Source of the DNA: Zygnema cylindricum
Taxonomy: Eukaryota; Streptophyta; Zygnematophyceae; Zygnematales; Zygnemataceae
NCBI GenBank assembly: GCA_037447655.1
Contig: JBBHKE010000834.1
Location: 162,501-224,500 of the forward strand
Reading direction: 5' to 3'
Length of the DNA stretch: 62,000 nucleotides
Part shown: piece after piece, positions 10,813 through 21,459 of the stretch
Numbering within the stretch: position 1 is the first letter of the stretch
Layout of the letters: the number at the start of each line of letters is the position of its first letter
The notes under the pieces: model-generated
The model's database searches: none
What the model saw: only the letters and a program-made list of their open reading frames with translations
What the model was told of the DNA's origin: nothing
Made by a program: the position numbers and the translations under genes

Positions 10813-10827
10813 GGTTATGAGCCCACC
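10813..10827 (+). promoter_or_regulatory. Primer-binding site matching the anticodon region of initiator tRNA-Met
   Basis: The 15 bases directly after the LTR, GGTTATGAGCCCACC, are complementary, with at most one mismatch by my recollection of plant initiator tRNA-Met, to its anticodon stem-loop (GGTGGGCCCATAACC). They do not match a tRNA 3' end, since the usual TGG... is absent. Drosophila copia is known to prime with a 5' half of initiator tRNA-Met cut in the anticodon loop; this site fits that mode. The ATG at 10817, the likely gag start, lies inside it. Confidence 0.75.
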
Positions 10828-12590
10828 CTCTAGGGTACCAATCTTTAATGGAACTGGCTTCATATACTGGGAAAGTATGATGATAGGAGCTCTATGCGAA
10901 AAAAGGTTTTGGGGGATAGTGAGTGGACGGGTGGGGGCGTCCATCAGGTCTTGGAATTCCTCCAGAGTTTGGAGGAAGCAGATTCACTAGGAAAGAGGAT
11001 CCACCTTCAACGGAGGAAACAAAAGAAGGAGAGGTGGTGGACAAAGGAAAGGAGAAGGAGACGACCACACCAATAACAAGTGGTTCGACATTCATGTCAC
11101 CTATTCTGAGGAACGAGGAGAATGATACTGAAACCTGGGACTTCAACAATATCGCGGCAAAGCACTTCATCCTACGCCATCTCACTCAAGGACTTGCATG
11201 TCCTCTTTTGCAGGTAGAAAGGGCATCCGATCTTTGGATGGCTTTCATAGAGATGTACCGAAGTGGTACGATTCAGCAACAACAGTTGGCTCATCACAAA
11301 GTTAAAGAGTATGTATACAAAGGGGGAAATATGTTAGATTTTTGCAATGACCTTGCTACACTCTTCATGGAGCTAGAGAGTGCGGGAAAAGATTTTAGTG
11401 AAAAAGAAAAGGTTAACTGTTTATTGATGAAGTTTCCTGATGAGTTCGAGAACATAGTCAACCGTGTGCAGGTTTTGCCGGACTCAAGATGGAACTCAGT
11501 GGTAGGGATGATTCTCGTTCGAGAGAATACGATTGAGATCCGAAGGGGAGGAAAGAGTGGCCAAGCCTTGGCAACAGCGACTGATTGGAGGAACAAGGAT
11601 TCCCGAAAACCGGTCGGAAACTATGGGGGTAGGGAACAGAAAAAACACGCCAACGAGTTCGAACCAAGGGCTCCCAAAGGTTTATGTCATTTTTGTAAGA
11701 AACCGGGGCACTATATGGCAGAGTGCACTAAGCTAACCGAGCTTCGGTTAAATGAGGGGCAGACCGGTGGTACCCCGAGAGGAAAGAAAAAGGCCCTTGT
11801 CACACAGGTACTTGAGGCGGAATTCGAGGACGAGGACGATGAGCTCCTTTTGGATGAGGAGTTGGAGGCGAAAAATGAGGTCGAAATTCCACGAAGGCAA
11901 AAATGTGCTTACGGTGGATTGAAAGGTGAAGCAGGCTGGATTATAGATTCAGGTGCCTCCATGCACATGTGTAAGGATAGGCACCTGTTCACCAAGATAA
12001 GAAAGATTCCCACCGCAGAGATAGAGTACGGGGATGGGAGGATAGTCACCACTACTCTTGTAGTATCGGTAGATCTGAAAGTGTTAGTAGAAGGAAAGAC
12101 ATCCATATTAACATTCTCCGATGTATTGTTTATTCCGAAGCTGAACAAAAACCTTATCTCTACATCTGTATTAGATGATAAGGGTTTTTTCACTAGCACT
12201 AGGGAAGGAGTCTTTACTGCTAGTTTTGAGGAGGATGTCTATTTCATTGCTGAGAAAGGTAGCCATGGGATGTTTAGGCTGATTTTAAGTAATGAAACGA
12301 AGAAACTTTATTATGCTGGTCTTCATGATATTATGATGTGGCATAAGAGGCTTAGGCATGTGAATCTAGATAAGTTAAGAGAGATGAAAAAGATGGGAGT
12401 GGTGGAAGGGATTCAGTTTAGTGAGAGTGATGATATAAGTGATTGTAGTGGATATGCTCAAGGTAAAGCACACAGGTTACCCTTTCCTAAAACAGCCACC
12501 TATAAGGGAGAAAATATTCTAGATCTAGTACACACAGATATTTGGGGACTGGCTAAAGTGCCCTCACCAGGGGGGGGAAGAGATTTATGA
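10817..12590 (+). pseudogene. copia gag, protease and start of integrase (frameshifted)
   Basis: Translation starts at the ATG within the primer-binding site (MSPPSRVPIFNGTGF...; copia gag proteins commonly have an F-G/N-Y-W motif here). A frameshift near 10920-10945 moves to the frame that runs to 12590. That frame has gag helices, a CX2CX4HX4C zinc knuckle (CHFCKKPGHYMAEC, about 11685-11727), the aspartic protease motif DSGA (about 11946) and the GAG-pre-integrase histidine/cysteine region with WHKR (about 12340). It ends where a run of seven G (about 12571) causes a frameshift just after the HTDIWG motif of the integrase core. Gag packages the RNA, the protease cuts the polyprotein and integrase inserts the cDNA. 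Confidence 0.9.
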
Positions 12591-13440
12591 TGACTATAAC
12601 TGATGATTGGTCTCGTTATTCCCGGGTGTATTTTTTGAAAAACAAGTCAGAAGCTCAGGATTGTTTTTGACAATATAAAGCGTCGAGCGAAAAACTCCAT
12701 GAAACTCCAATCAAGAGAGTAAGGAGTGACAATAGTGGAGAGTATACTTCTAACTAGTTTGAGGATTTTCTGAGGGAAGATGGGGTCCAACACCAAAAGA
12801 CAGTTCCAGAAATCCGGAACAGAATATGGTAGCTGAAAGGTTAAATTGAACACTAAGTGATAGTGCTAGAAGTATGTTGTCAGATAAAAAGATAGGAAAA
12901 AGGTTTTGGGCAGAAGCAATGAACTGTGCTAATAACCTCAAAAATAGAGTTCTTACTTCAGCTATAAAAGATCAAACACCTTATGAGAGATGGACCGGCC
13001 GCAAACCAGATATATCTCACTTAAAGGTTTTCGGCAGTCAAGTATTCAGTGTAGATACAGATCGGTCTAATTGGAAGCTAGATCCTAAAGGAAAACCGGG
13101 ATACTTATTAGGATATGATGAGGATGTTAAAGGATATAGAGTTTATGATCTAAAAATGGAAGATATAATCTTAGTAAAGCATCTAGTAGTTATGGATGAA
13201 GGAAAGTATGTGGATCCCTTCAAATATACGAAGTCAGTAAAAATTAGATTTGAGTCAAAAAATTGTGATGACTTTGAGCTTCCTAACTATCCAGGTTTTA
13301 GAGAAGATGACATTCTTCCAGGTACAAATCAGACCGAAAAGGACTCGGCTGTGGAAACTCCAGTGAGAACTCTACCCGAAGCGGAAGACGTGGTGGAAAT
13401 TGATTCGGAATCAAGGGATAGGGGAGAAGCCGAGTTTGTT
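12591..13440 (+). pseudogene. copia integrase core and C-terminal part (broken)
   Basis: Continues the integrase: DDWSRYSRVYF (around 12603) includes a core Asp. A TGA follows near 12669, and the region 12660-12870 carries small deletions in the NGGEY...EQNGVAER part. The open stretch 12874-13440 has the conserved integrase tail RFWAEAMNCANNLKNR and the YERWTGRKPDISHLKVFGS motif typical of copia elements. It ends at a TGA in the acidic linker before reverse transcriptase. Confidence 0.85.
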
Positions 13441-15147
13441 TGAAAGAATCCACGAGAACCATCTATTCCGACCTCAGATTTTGAGGGGGGAAGGAGAAGT
13501 AGCAAAAGACTGCAAGAAAAACAGGTTAATAACAAGGTAACAAAACTATCTCATCAAGATGAACCTCAAACTTATGGAGAGGTGATGACTTGTCTAGAAA
13601 GAAATCGGTGGAAGACAGCCATCAATAAGGAGATGGCCTCAATTATGGCAGCCGATACTTGGGAGCTGGTGGATTGTCCACCTAACCGAAAACCAATCGG
13701 TTGTAAGTGGGTTTTCAAGTTAAAACTGAACCCAGAAAACACAATCGAGCGCTACAAGGCCCGACTAGTGGCAAAGGGATTTACACAAAAAGAGGGAATT
13801 GACTACGAGGAAATCTTTGCCCCGGTGGTCAGATTTCCCTCCATCCGCATACTTTTTAGCCTGGCAGCAGCGGAAGGCATGGAAGTGCACCAAATGGACA
13901 TCAAAACAACCTTTTTGCATGGAGAATTGGAAAAGGAGATCTACATGCGAAAACCCGAAGGGTTTGTGAAGAAAGGAGAGGAGAGTAAGGTATGCCGGCT
14001 GATTAAATCTCTTTATGGTTTGAAACAGGCGCCTCGACACTGGAATAAGAAGCTTGATGTGTTTCTTACCGGTCTGGGATATATCCGGATCAGCTCAGAT
14101 CACTCAATCTATGTTTTCGAAGATGAGGAAGGTTTTATATTTATTGCAATTTATGTTGATGATTTGCTTGCTTTAAGTAAATCAATGGAAAAAAAATAAT
14201 AAACTGAAAACCGATCTTAATGGGAGATTTAAAATGAAGGATATAAGGGAAGCAAAATATATTTTGGGAATTCAAGTAGAGATAGACCGAAAAAGAAAAA
14301 ATATAAGATTAACTCAAAAAGAAGCAATAGGGAACATGCTTGAAAATTTTCAAATGGATAAAGCTAATAGTTGTACAACTCCAATGGAGTTGAAGAAGGG
14401 AAGTGAGGGGAGTGAGGAAGAAGGAGTCATAGTCTTAGACGAGGAATTAAGTCTTGAAGAACAGAAGTTCATGCAGACTATTCCTTACAGACAAGTAGTG
14501 GGAAGTCTAATCTATTTTATGAATTGTACCCGGCCGGATTTAGCTGCAGCTGTAGGAGTGCTGAGTAGAAGTCTAAATGCTCCCACTAAGAGGGATTAGG
14601 AGGCAGCTAAGAGGTCCTTAGATACTTGATAGGAACTAGGGATCTATGGTTGCATTTGGGTGGGTAGAATACTAACATCACTACTTGGAGTGATTCCAGT
14701 TATGGTGATGCTCTGATGAGGAGATGCACTTCTGGATATGTATTATATGTGGGTGATGGGACTTGCTGTTGGAGTAGCAAACAACAAAAGGTTATTGCTC
14801 AATCCACCATGGAGGCTGAGTATATGGCCTCTTGCTCTGTTGTAAAAGAATTGATGTGGGTTAAGTCTTTGCTTGGTGAGCTTGGTCACCTTAAGAGTGG
14901 TGTGCAGAAAATATTTTGTGATAATCAGGCAGCAATTGCTATTTCTGCCAATCCTAAACATCATTTTAAAGTGAAACACATGGATATTAGACTTAGCTTT
15001 GTTAGAGAGAAAGTAGAAAATAAAATAATCGGTTTAGAGTACCGACCAGATAGTGAGATGGTAGCAGATATGATGACCAAACCTGTGCCTTCCCCTAAGC
15101 TAATTTTCTGCAGGGAGAAGTGTGGTCTGAAATTAAAGATTGACTAG
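13441..15147 (+). pseudogene. copia reverse transcriptase and RNase H (frameshifted)
   Basis: The reverse transcriptase palm is clear: GCKWVFKLKLNP, ARLVAKGFTQKEGIDYEE, SLYGLKQAPRHW and the catalytic YVDD box (about 14151-14162). A frameshift in an A run ends the first stretch at 14199; the next (14234-14599) has the AKYILGIQ and RPDL motifs and stops at TAG. After a further frameshift, RNase H (14716-15147) shows SSKQQKVIAQSTMEAEYMA and the CDNQAAI motif with its catalytic Asp. The protein would make cDNA from the element RNA, but three breaks prevent that here. Confidence 0.92.
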
Positions 15148-15160
15148 AAAATAAGGGGAG
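15148..15160 (+). promoter_or_regulatory. Polypurine tract for plus-strand priming
   Basis: AAAATAAGGGGAG lies between the RNase H stop and the TGTAG start of the 3' LTR. A purine run directly upstream of the 3' LTR is where plus-strand DNA synthesis starts in LTR elements. Confidence 0.85.
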
Positions 15161-16203
15161 TGTAGAAATTAATGGTTTTTAAAGTATTTTCTAGGTCAGA
15201 AATAAGAAAGAAGCCGAGGCAGTCTACCTCTAACTTCTCTCTCCAACTCTCAAACTTGTCGCAGTCACTGAGAAATTGGAGAGGAAGCTAGAGCCATGGC
15301 TACCTAGGCTATCCTGAGGTTTACGGGAAATATATATTTGAGGTTTATTAAGTAAAAATATATGCGGCGGCCACAGGATTTGAACCTGGTACCTGCCGAA
15401 CGGCAAGCTGCAGGTAGCCGGTAACCTTAGCCGTTAAGTCTTGAAGTAGTGATACGTACTATATAGTTTGATAACTATTTAAACATTAATACGTAGGATA
15501 AATCATTTAACTATAATTGTTTACAGGATACATAGAACCGGTAGTGTAAAAGTACGAATTGCGGTACGGATAAGAAATCAATACCACGCATTGATTTCGT
15601 AAGCGAAACAAATACCGCGCATGTATTTATTACGGCTCCGATCAAATGTGAATTTAATCGGACGGCCAGAATTAGCGCCGAGATCTCGGAAGAAGAATTC
15701 GGCGGTTTGTGAGCATCGCCACATAGGATGACACGTGGCGAAATTACATTGGATCGTGGTATCTCCGGAGATTACGGCACCGAATCCGGATATGACATGT
15801 GTCGACATTTAGGCCATGTTGTACAATTTCCGTACATAAAGTACACCGGCGACTGTACTTTTGTGTACGGAGGAGAAATCTGATTGGTTCCGTACATCAG
15901 TAGATAGAGTCCGTGAGAGAGATAAGACTTAGAAAAATTAGGAGATAGGATCCTCTCTCCCAGAGAGCTTTTGTACAAAAGGTCAACTTTGACCCTCATA
16001 ACTTACTGCTCAGGGGAGCAAATTCAGAGATTCTTTTTGGTATCGACTCAGGGGAGTCTTGCCTTCACAAGGGTGCAGGTGGTCAGAGTTTTTATCTGCC
16101 AAGGTGGCAGTTATTTTTTTTGAAACATAAAGGGGTCAGGATTATCCTAGAGGCTTCTTGGAAGCTGTCCACTCTGAGGACTTATAGAGGTCTCAGAGTT
16201 TCA
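15161..16203 (+). repeat. 3' LTR of the copia element
   Basis: Same length (1043 bp) and ends as the 5' LTR. It is followed by GTACA, the right copy of the target duplication. It also carries the antisense tRNA-like stretch (about 15363-15437). Confidence 0.95.
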
Positions 16204-17842
16204 GTACATTCACGTAATATATTTTTGTGGCTGGCTGTATGGATGTTAGTATAGAAATGAACTTTTATAATCTTTGACTATGATCGCCGTCAAAACAATA
16301 ACCTATGTGCAATCGAAAGAAAGCACGTACGCGATAGATTCTTTGTTGACACGACCTGATGGAGAAGTGAACGAAATATTAGTGCGAGTAAACGTATATG
16401 TACAATTATTGTCGGTGCCTGATAGAGAAGAGGCCTAAGTCGGATCAGCAGACAATGCGTGGCTCATTGTGGTTGGTACCACGTAGGCCAATATTCGGAT
16501 GGTGAAAATCTACAAAGAATCTTCGAATTTAAAGTCGGAACGTAATATCTGTTGCTGCGTTCACACCGGAAATGGATGATGAATGAGATGAGAAAATGAA
16601 TGATCCCGTACCATTCATTTCGCAAAAAAACAAAAATAGAGGCGCCAAACTGACCGATTGCTTGGCTGTTAACGTTTTTGGAGCGTTGCGACGGACAAAA
16701 ATGTACGGTCAAGTGCATTAAAACTTGACAACAATGGTAAGTCATCTTCTTTTCCTGGAACCTTTTTCGGAATGCAAAAATCCGACTTTGAAAAAACACG
16801 AAGTCGCATTTGAATGATTCATCCGTACTTTACGAAATTTTCTAAAATGGTAACCCATAAACGAATAACCAATAAAAATCAACTAGAATCGAACGTAAAA
16901 AAATGTGAAGTTATTTTTTTTGTAATTTTGACAAACAATCATCTAAAATATAACGTAAAAAAATGTCAAAAACGATGGCTTGGTACGGACGGATTTGAGT
17001 CATTCGACGCTTAATAGTACGGCAACATGAACCACATCGCGACGTTTTAGTTGACGTGAGATGATGTCAAAGGCGATTCACATCCAAACAAATAAAAAGG
17101 ACATTCGTTTCCTCATCTCATTCATCATCCATTTCCGGTGTGAATGCAACATGTACCAACGCGGGTAATTGATGATTTGTAAAGAGTGAATGTACTGTCT
17201 GAAATTTAAAAACATAACCGCAGAAGAGCACGGGAACTTTGAAAGTTGAGAGCGTGATAACATCATTTTGGCTGACTCGCATCCACCCTGGCAGAAGGCA
17301 CATGGCCTATACGACGTGTACACACCCGATCGCGCGTTCATCGTGGATATTTGATTATTGCTTTGGCCTTTTTCAAAAAGGGCAAAGCATTCTAGTCGCA
17401 TTCGTCTCTGGTGACAACGATAATTAACCATCGATATGTTTTGTGTAAGATCGTGAGTCGTTGAGTGATTTGAAATCTGATTGGCTTTGTCATGTTCCAA
17501 TTTGATGCAATGAAAAGAGACACGTGGGACAATCCTATCTGTTGTATTTTGCGTGGTTGTAGTGGTTTGATAAAAGGCCAAATACAATCGACGTCATGCC
17601 AAAATGGCGTGTCATCAATACCGGTTAAGTATCGTACAATATCGTACTTTTATTTTTGCGCGTGCGATCTTGTCACATCACGCCACGTTGTCGTGTTCTC
17701 AATATCCGTACACTACTGTTATTTCAGTGTTGGCGTGACGTACGATGTGTCGTTTAATCTATACCGGTACAGTAACGTACAGTGGCTTTACGCGGCATAA
17801 GCGGGCATTCCAAACAAAAAAAGGTGCTTCGCACCTACGTCA
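16204..17842. repeat. Relic of a dispersed repeat related to the element at 55259-55950
   Basis: Segments CCACGTAGG (about 16480), AATATCTGT, GACTCGCATCCA (about 17274) and CATGGCCTATACGACGTG (about 17300) occur in the same order as similar segments of the Harbinger-like element at 55259-55950. No clear termini remain, and a separate MITE (16553-17151) interrupts it. The small open frames here are not protein-like. Confidence 0.5.
16553..17151. mobile_element. MITE with about 39-bp terminal inverted repeats, family unresolved
   Basis: The left end TGCTGCGTTCACACCGGAAA and right end mirror each other. The central 33 bp (16560-16592 versus 17112-17144) are a perfect inverted repeat, and the outer 6-7 bp match with two differences. 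TGT flanks both sides (16550-16552, 17152-17154). Comparison with the related uninterrupted sequence near 55407 (ATATCTGTAC) supports insertion at that point. A 3-bp duplication suggests Harbinger-like insertion, but TGT is not the usual TWA. Confidence 0.75.
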
Positions 17843-18367
17843 TGAAACTTTGAGACCTCCATAAGTCCTCAAAGTGGACAGCTTCCAAGAAGCCTCTAGG
17901 ACAACCCTAACCCCTTTGTGTTTCAGCAAGAACAACTGCCACCTTGGCAGACAAAAACTCTAACAAACTTCACCCTTGTGAAGGCAAGACTCCCTTGAGT
18001 CGATAGCAAAAAGAATCTCTGAATTTTCTCCCCTGAGCAGTAAGTTATGGAGGGTCAAAGTTGACCTTTTGTACAAAAGCTCTCTGGGAGAGAGGGTCCT
18101 ATCTCCTAATTTTTCTAAGTCCTATCTCTCTCACAGACTTTATCTACTGATGTACGGAGCCAATCAGATTACTCCTCCGTACACAAAAGTACAGCTGCCG
18201 GTGTACTTTCTGTACGAACATTGTACGACATGGCCTAAATGTCGACACGTGGTATATCCGGATTCGCTCCCTTAATCCTCGGAGATGCCGTGATCCAATG
18301 TCATTCCGCCACGTGTCATCCGATGTGGCGATGACCAAAAACCACCGAAATCCTCTTCCGCGATCTC
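17843..18367 (-). repeat. Copia LTR fragment (same family as 9770-10812), cut by an assembly gap
   Basis: The plus strand reads TGAAACTTTGAGACCTCC, the reverse complement of the LTR 3' end, and follows the LTR for about half its length. It stops at the N run. The missing half is not seen after the gap. Confidence 0.85.
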
Positions 18368-18377
18368 NNNNNNNNNN
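18368..18377. other. Assembly gap (10 N)
   Basis: Ten N bases; gap length is probably nominal. It separates the LTR fragment from the 3' exons of the RPC34-like gene, so upstream exons may lie in unassembled sequence. Confidence 0.99.
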
Positions 18378-18717
18378 CAGCAAAAAGAGTCAAAGTTATT
18401 GTTCAAGAGACGTTAAATTTCTCAACTTTCTCATTAAAAAGTCGTGAAATGTTTCTGTGTTTTTCTTAGGAAGAATTACTAAAAGCTGGGTAAAATAGTA
18501 CTCTTTTCCATGCAGAATATTTTTCTTAAATAAAAGACAGTTTTTTTTTTAACTATTTCGGGGTTAGGAAGGTGATAAAATGGGTCGAAAATCATTAAGA
18601 AGGATTCTTTTTGTGTCTTTGTAAAGTGCTGAAAAATTACTCTTTCAACTCTTTAAATTGCAGAGAACTTGTTATTGAAACTGAGAAAAACGACAAAATG
18701 GGACGTTTTCGGTTCAG

Positions 18718-20161
18718 GTTATGAATACTCTTGTTTTCGATGGAGAGATAGACGTTTTTGTTAGTACTGGCACTGGAAAGGAATCACGTTATCCTTCTGT
18801 AAGTTAATTCTCAAACCATTTACCGAATTTAATGTGGATAGGTGAATAGAAAATCTGTAAACATTGGGTAAACATTGTGATTTACCCGGCTTTCTGCCCA
18901 GCCATTTTTTTTTTTCTTTTAATTCCTGGAGATTGTTTGCTGATTTTTCTAGTCATTCAAACCATTTTTATGAAGTTTAGGACTTAAATATTGATACATT
19001 TACTGGAAATCCTGTGAGGGAAATTCGAAAGCGAATGAAATTCTCCGGATTTTATTTTCAAGGCTGGTGATCATGACTTTGTTTTTTTCCTTTTTTTTTA
19101 ACACCAACATATCCAAACTTTGCATTTCCAAACTTATATTTAGGCCTGTAGTAATCATATTAGTGTATCTTTGTGATATATTTTTTCAACTTTTCTAAGT
19201 TGGTTATTTTGAGTATAAGCTTCCAGTTTCAAAAACAAATTTTTAGTGTGTCGAGTTTTTACCTTTCCGCAATTTTGAATGTTGAATTTTGAATAATTAA
19301 TTAATTTTCTTTTTCATTATTTTGATTGCAATTTATTGAATTGAATCGAATCAAAGTGCTTCTAATCATTATTTGCATATTTCAAACTAAAGTTTTCTAA
19401 CTTATTTCCTCCCATGTAAAAAAAAGTTTTCCTCTCCTCGTCTTTTTTCCCCGCCGTCTTTTTCTTTCTTATTTTTTCTCAACTGTGGGAAACAGGGAAC
19501 CGAACTTTTTCGTCCGGCCAAGCATCGAATTCCGGAGTTTTCCGTCCTTACAAACATTCCTTGTGGAATTTGTCCTGTGAGTCATAACTCAAAACAGAAA
19601 ACTGTGGGTTCTTTTACTGTTATTTTATGTCATGCTAAAATCGGTTTTTTAGGGTTTTTTGGGGTCCTCGGGAGAAACTTCTTTTGAAATTGGCGCAAAT
19701 GAGGTAGAAGGTAGTGGAGTCTGTATTTAGAAGTTTTTTGTCTTCATTTACTTTTTCTTCTCCTACGTGATGTATAACTCGGAAAGTTAAGGAGATTGGG
19801 AAGAATTAAATGCATTTCAAGATTTCTTTCGTTAAAATGGAAAACAAAACTAGTTTACGATACTTCTTGTTTTGCATTTGTTTAAGGTATATATGTAAAG
19901 ACTTGATTTTTATGCACAAAAATTTCTGGCATTGGTCAAAAACTTACCAAAATTATTACATTTCTCGGGAATATTGTTGAAATACCCAGAAAATGAATGG
20001 AGAGGATAAAAGAGTTATATATATGTTTTTTCTTTTTTAAATAAGTGTCTTTAAATAAAGTGGGAAGTGGTGGGGGGATTCAGGTTCATCGAGATTGCAC
20101 CGACGATGGTTTAGTTTCACCGAAAACATGCGTTTACTACCAGGAATGGCTTCAATTTTAA
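18718..20161 (+). CDS. RPC34: RNA polymerase III subunit RPC34/RPC39-type, C-terminal three exons (5' part missing)
   Basis: This subunit (POLR3F/RPC39 in human, RPC34 in yeast) is part of the Pol III initiation subcomplex that contacts TFIIIB during transcription of tRNA and 5S genes. Three phase-0 exons join cleanly: 18718-18798 (27 codons, starts VMNTLVFDGEI, matching the family's LNTLVYDGK), 19496-19576 (27 codons, ends IPCGICP) and 20084-20161 (25 codons plus TAA, VHRDCTDDGLVSPKTCVYY...). Introns are GTAAGT...ACAG and GTGAGT...TTCAG. The four cysteines in CGIC...C...C match those that bind an iron-sulphur cluster in human RPC39, and the C-terminal EWLQF matches its EWLEF. The winged-helix N-terminal two thirds is not in the window; an LTR fragment and the assembly gap lie just upstream. 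Whether the gene is intact cannot be told. Confidence 0.85.
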
Positions 20162-20368
20162 TTTTAATTTTAGTTTTAAGTTTGATTTTGATGTTTAAGG
20201 ATTGACATTCAATTATTGCCTCCCGATTTTGACAAGTTGTGACTAAATATTTGTGCAAAGTGATATTTTTCACATCTTTTGGCAAAAGATTTCACTACAA
20301 AGGTGTTTTTTCCTCTTTTTTTTTCCTCTCTTTTTCCTATTTTGTTGAGATTTTGAATATGAGGGTAT
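20162..20368. other. Probable 3' UTR and downstream flank of the RPC34-like gene
   Basis: AT-rich sequence after the TAA with tandem ATTTTA units and no other coding signal. It ends in a GT microsatellite. Confidence 0.5.
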
Positions 20369-20402
<34 letters not shown>

Positions 20403-20439
20403 GGTGGGTCCGTGTGGAGGTGGGTGCGTGCGTGCGTGC
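20369..20439. repeat. Compound microsatellite (TG)n-(GGTG)n-(CGTG)n
   Basis: About 13 TG units run into GGGT and then GTGC units. It directly abuts the LTR starting at 20440, so the retrotransposon landed at or beside it. Confidence 0.9.
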
Positions 20440-21459
20440 TGAAATTCTGTGTCCTCCATTGGACTACAGAATTCAGGAAGCCTCTAGGTAGTTTTTAACT
20501 AACCCACTTTCAACCACAACCACTTAACCCACTTTCAATCACAACCACTTTTGCCCAAGCAGATAAGTTGACAATCTGATTGCACCCCTATGCAGCCTGG
20601 ACTCCCCTGAGTCTAGCTAAAAGAATCACTGAAAACGGCCAACCAGCCGAATAGTTATGAGGTGGCAAAGATGCCAATTTATACAAACTCTCAAAGAGAG
20701 AGGTGACTGTCTACTGAAAATTGCTAAGTCTTAATCCCCTCTCACAACCCCTATCTACTGCAGTACGATCCAATCAAATAACTGTAAAGTACAGAAAGGT
20801 ATTACGGTCGATGTCCTTTCAGTACGGATTGTGTACGACAAAGCCATTGAGTGGACGCGTGTTCACATTTTACTCGTCCTTATGCTCCCCGAAATTCTTG
20901 CAATCAAATGTTATCTCTCCACGTGGCGCCAGGTCATGCCACATCCGAAAACCGCCAAAATGACCATTACGGGATCTCGGCGACGATATATGCCGTTGGA
21001 TCAAAAATCGACATCAATGTTAGCTGTCGAAACAAATGTCCGATTCATTTGTTTTATGCGGGATCATGTTCGCACTATATATTAACTAGTTCTATGTCCC
21101 CTCATTCGTAATGTCGTTAATCGGATTATGGATTAAAATACAGTTTAAGTAATTATCACACCCTATGTATTTTAACGAGCTCCTACGACAGACAAGCTAG
21201 AGCTGACGGCTACGCCTCGCTTTGCCGGCCAGAGGTTCGAGTCTTGCCGGACTCAACCTTTTGTTGAGAGTGATTTATGTCACTCTTTATTCCTGCCTAT
21301 GGAGCTGAGGCAGCCATGGCTCCACTACTCTCTCTCCCTCCTTCAGTGACTACAACAAGTATGGGGGATAGAGGAAAGAGGTGGAGGCTGATTGCCTGCG
21401 CTTTTTCTACTAATCAATTCAGACATAGAAAATTCTATGCAAATCTAGTGATTTCAACA
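20440..21459 (-). repeat. 3' LTR of a minus-strand copia element (second LTR subfamily)
   Basis: On the minus strand it begins TGTTGAAATCACTAG (21459), just after a purine tract (AAAAAATAAAGGGA), and ends CAGAATTTCA-like at 20440. Its end sequence is related to, but clearly diverged from, the LTR at 9770. It also carries a tRNA-like stretch with B-box GGTTCGAGTC at about 21233. The matching left LTR partner is absent. Confidence 0.85.

Larger units (their letters stand above)
9770..16203 (+). mobile_element. Ty1/copia LTR retrotransposon, structurally complete, coding region decayed
   Basis: Two LTRs of 1043 bp each (9770-10812 and 15161-16203) begin TGTAG and end TTTCA. GTACA flanks both sides (9765-9769, 16204-16208), the expected 5-bp target duplication. 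A primer-binding site follows the left LTR and a purine tract precedes the right one. Domain order is gag, zinc knuckle, protease, integrase, reverse transcriptase, RNase H, which defines the copia superfamily. At least five frameshifts or stops break the reading frame, so it is non-autonomous now. By eye the LTRs differ at only a few percent of sites, suggesting a fairly recent insertion. Confidence 0.95.

Noticed and set aside
17078-17587. 169-codon minus-strand frame
   Set aside because: It crosses the right terminal inverted repeat of the MITE ending at 17151 and runs into an unrelated repeat relic, so it is a chance fusion of two repeats.
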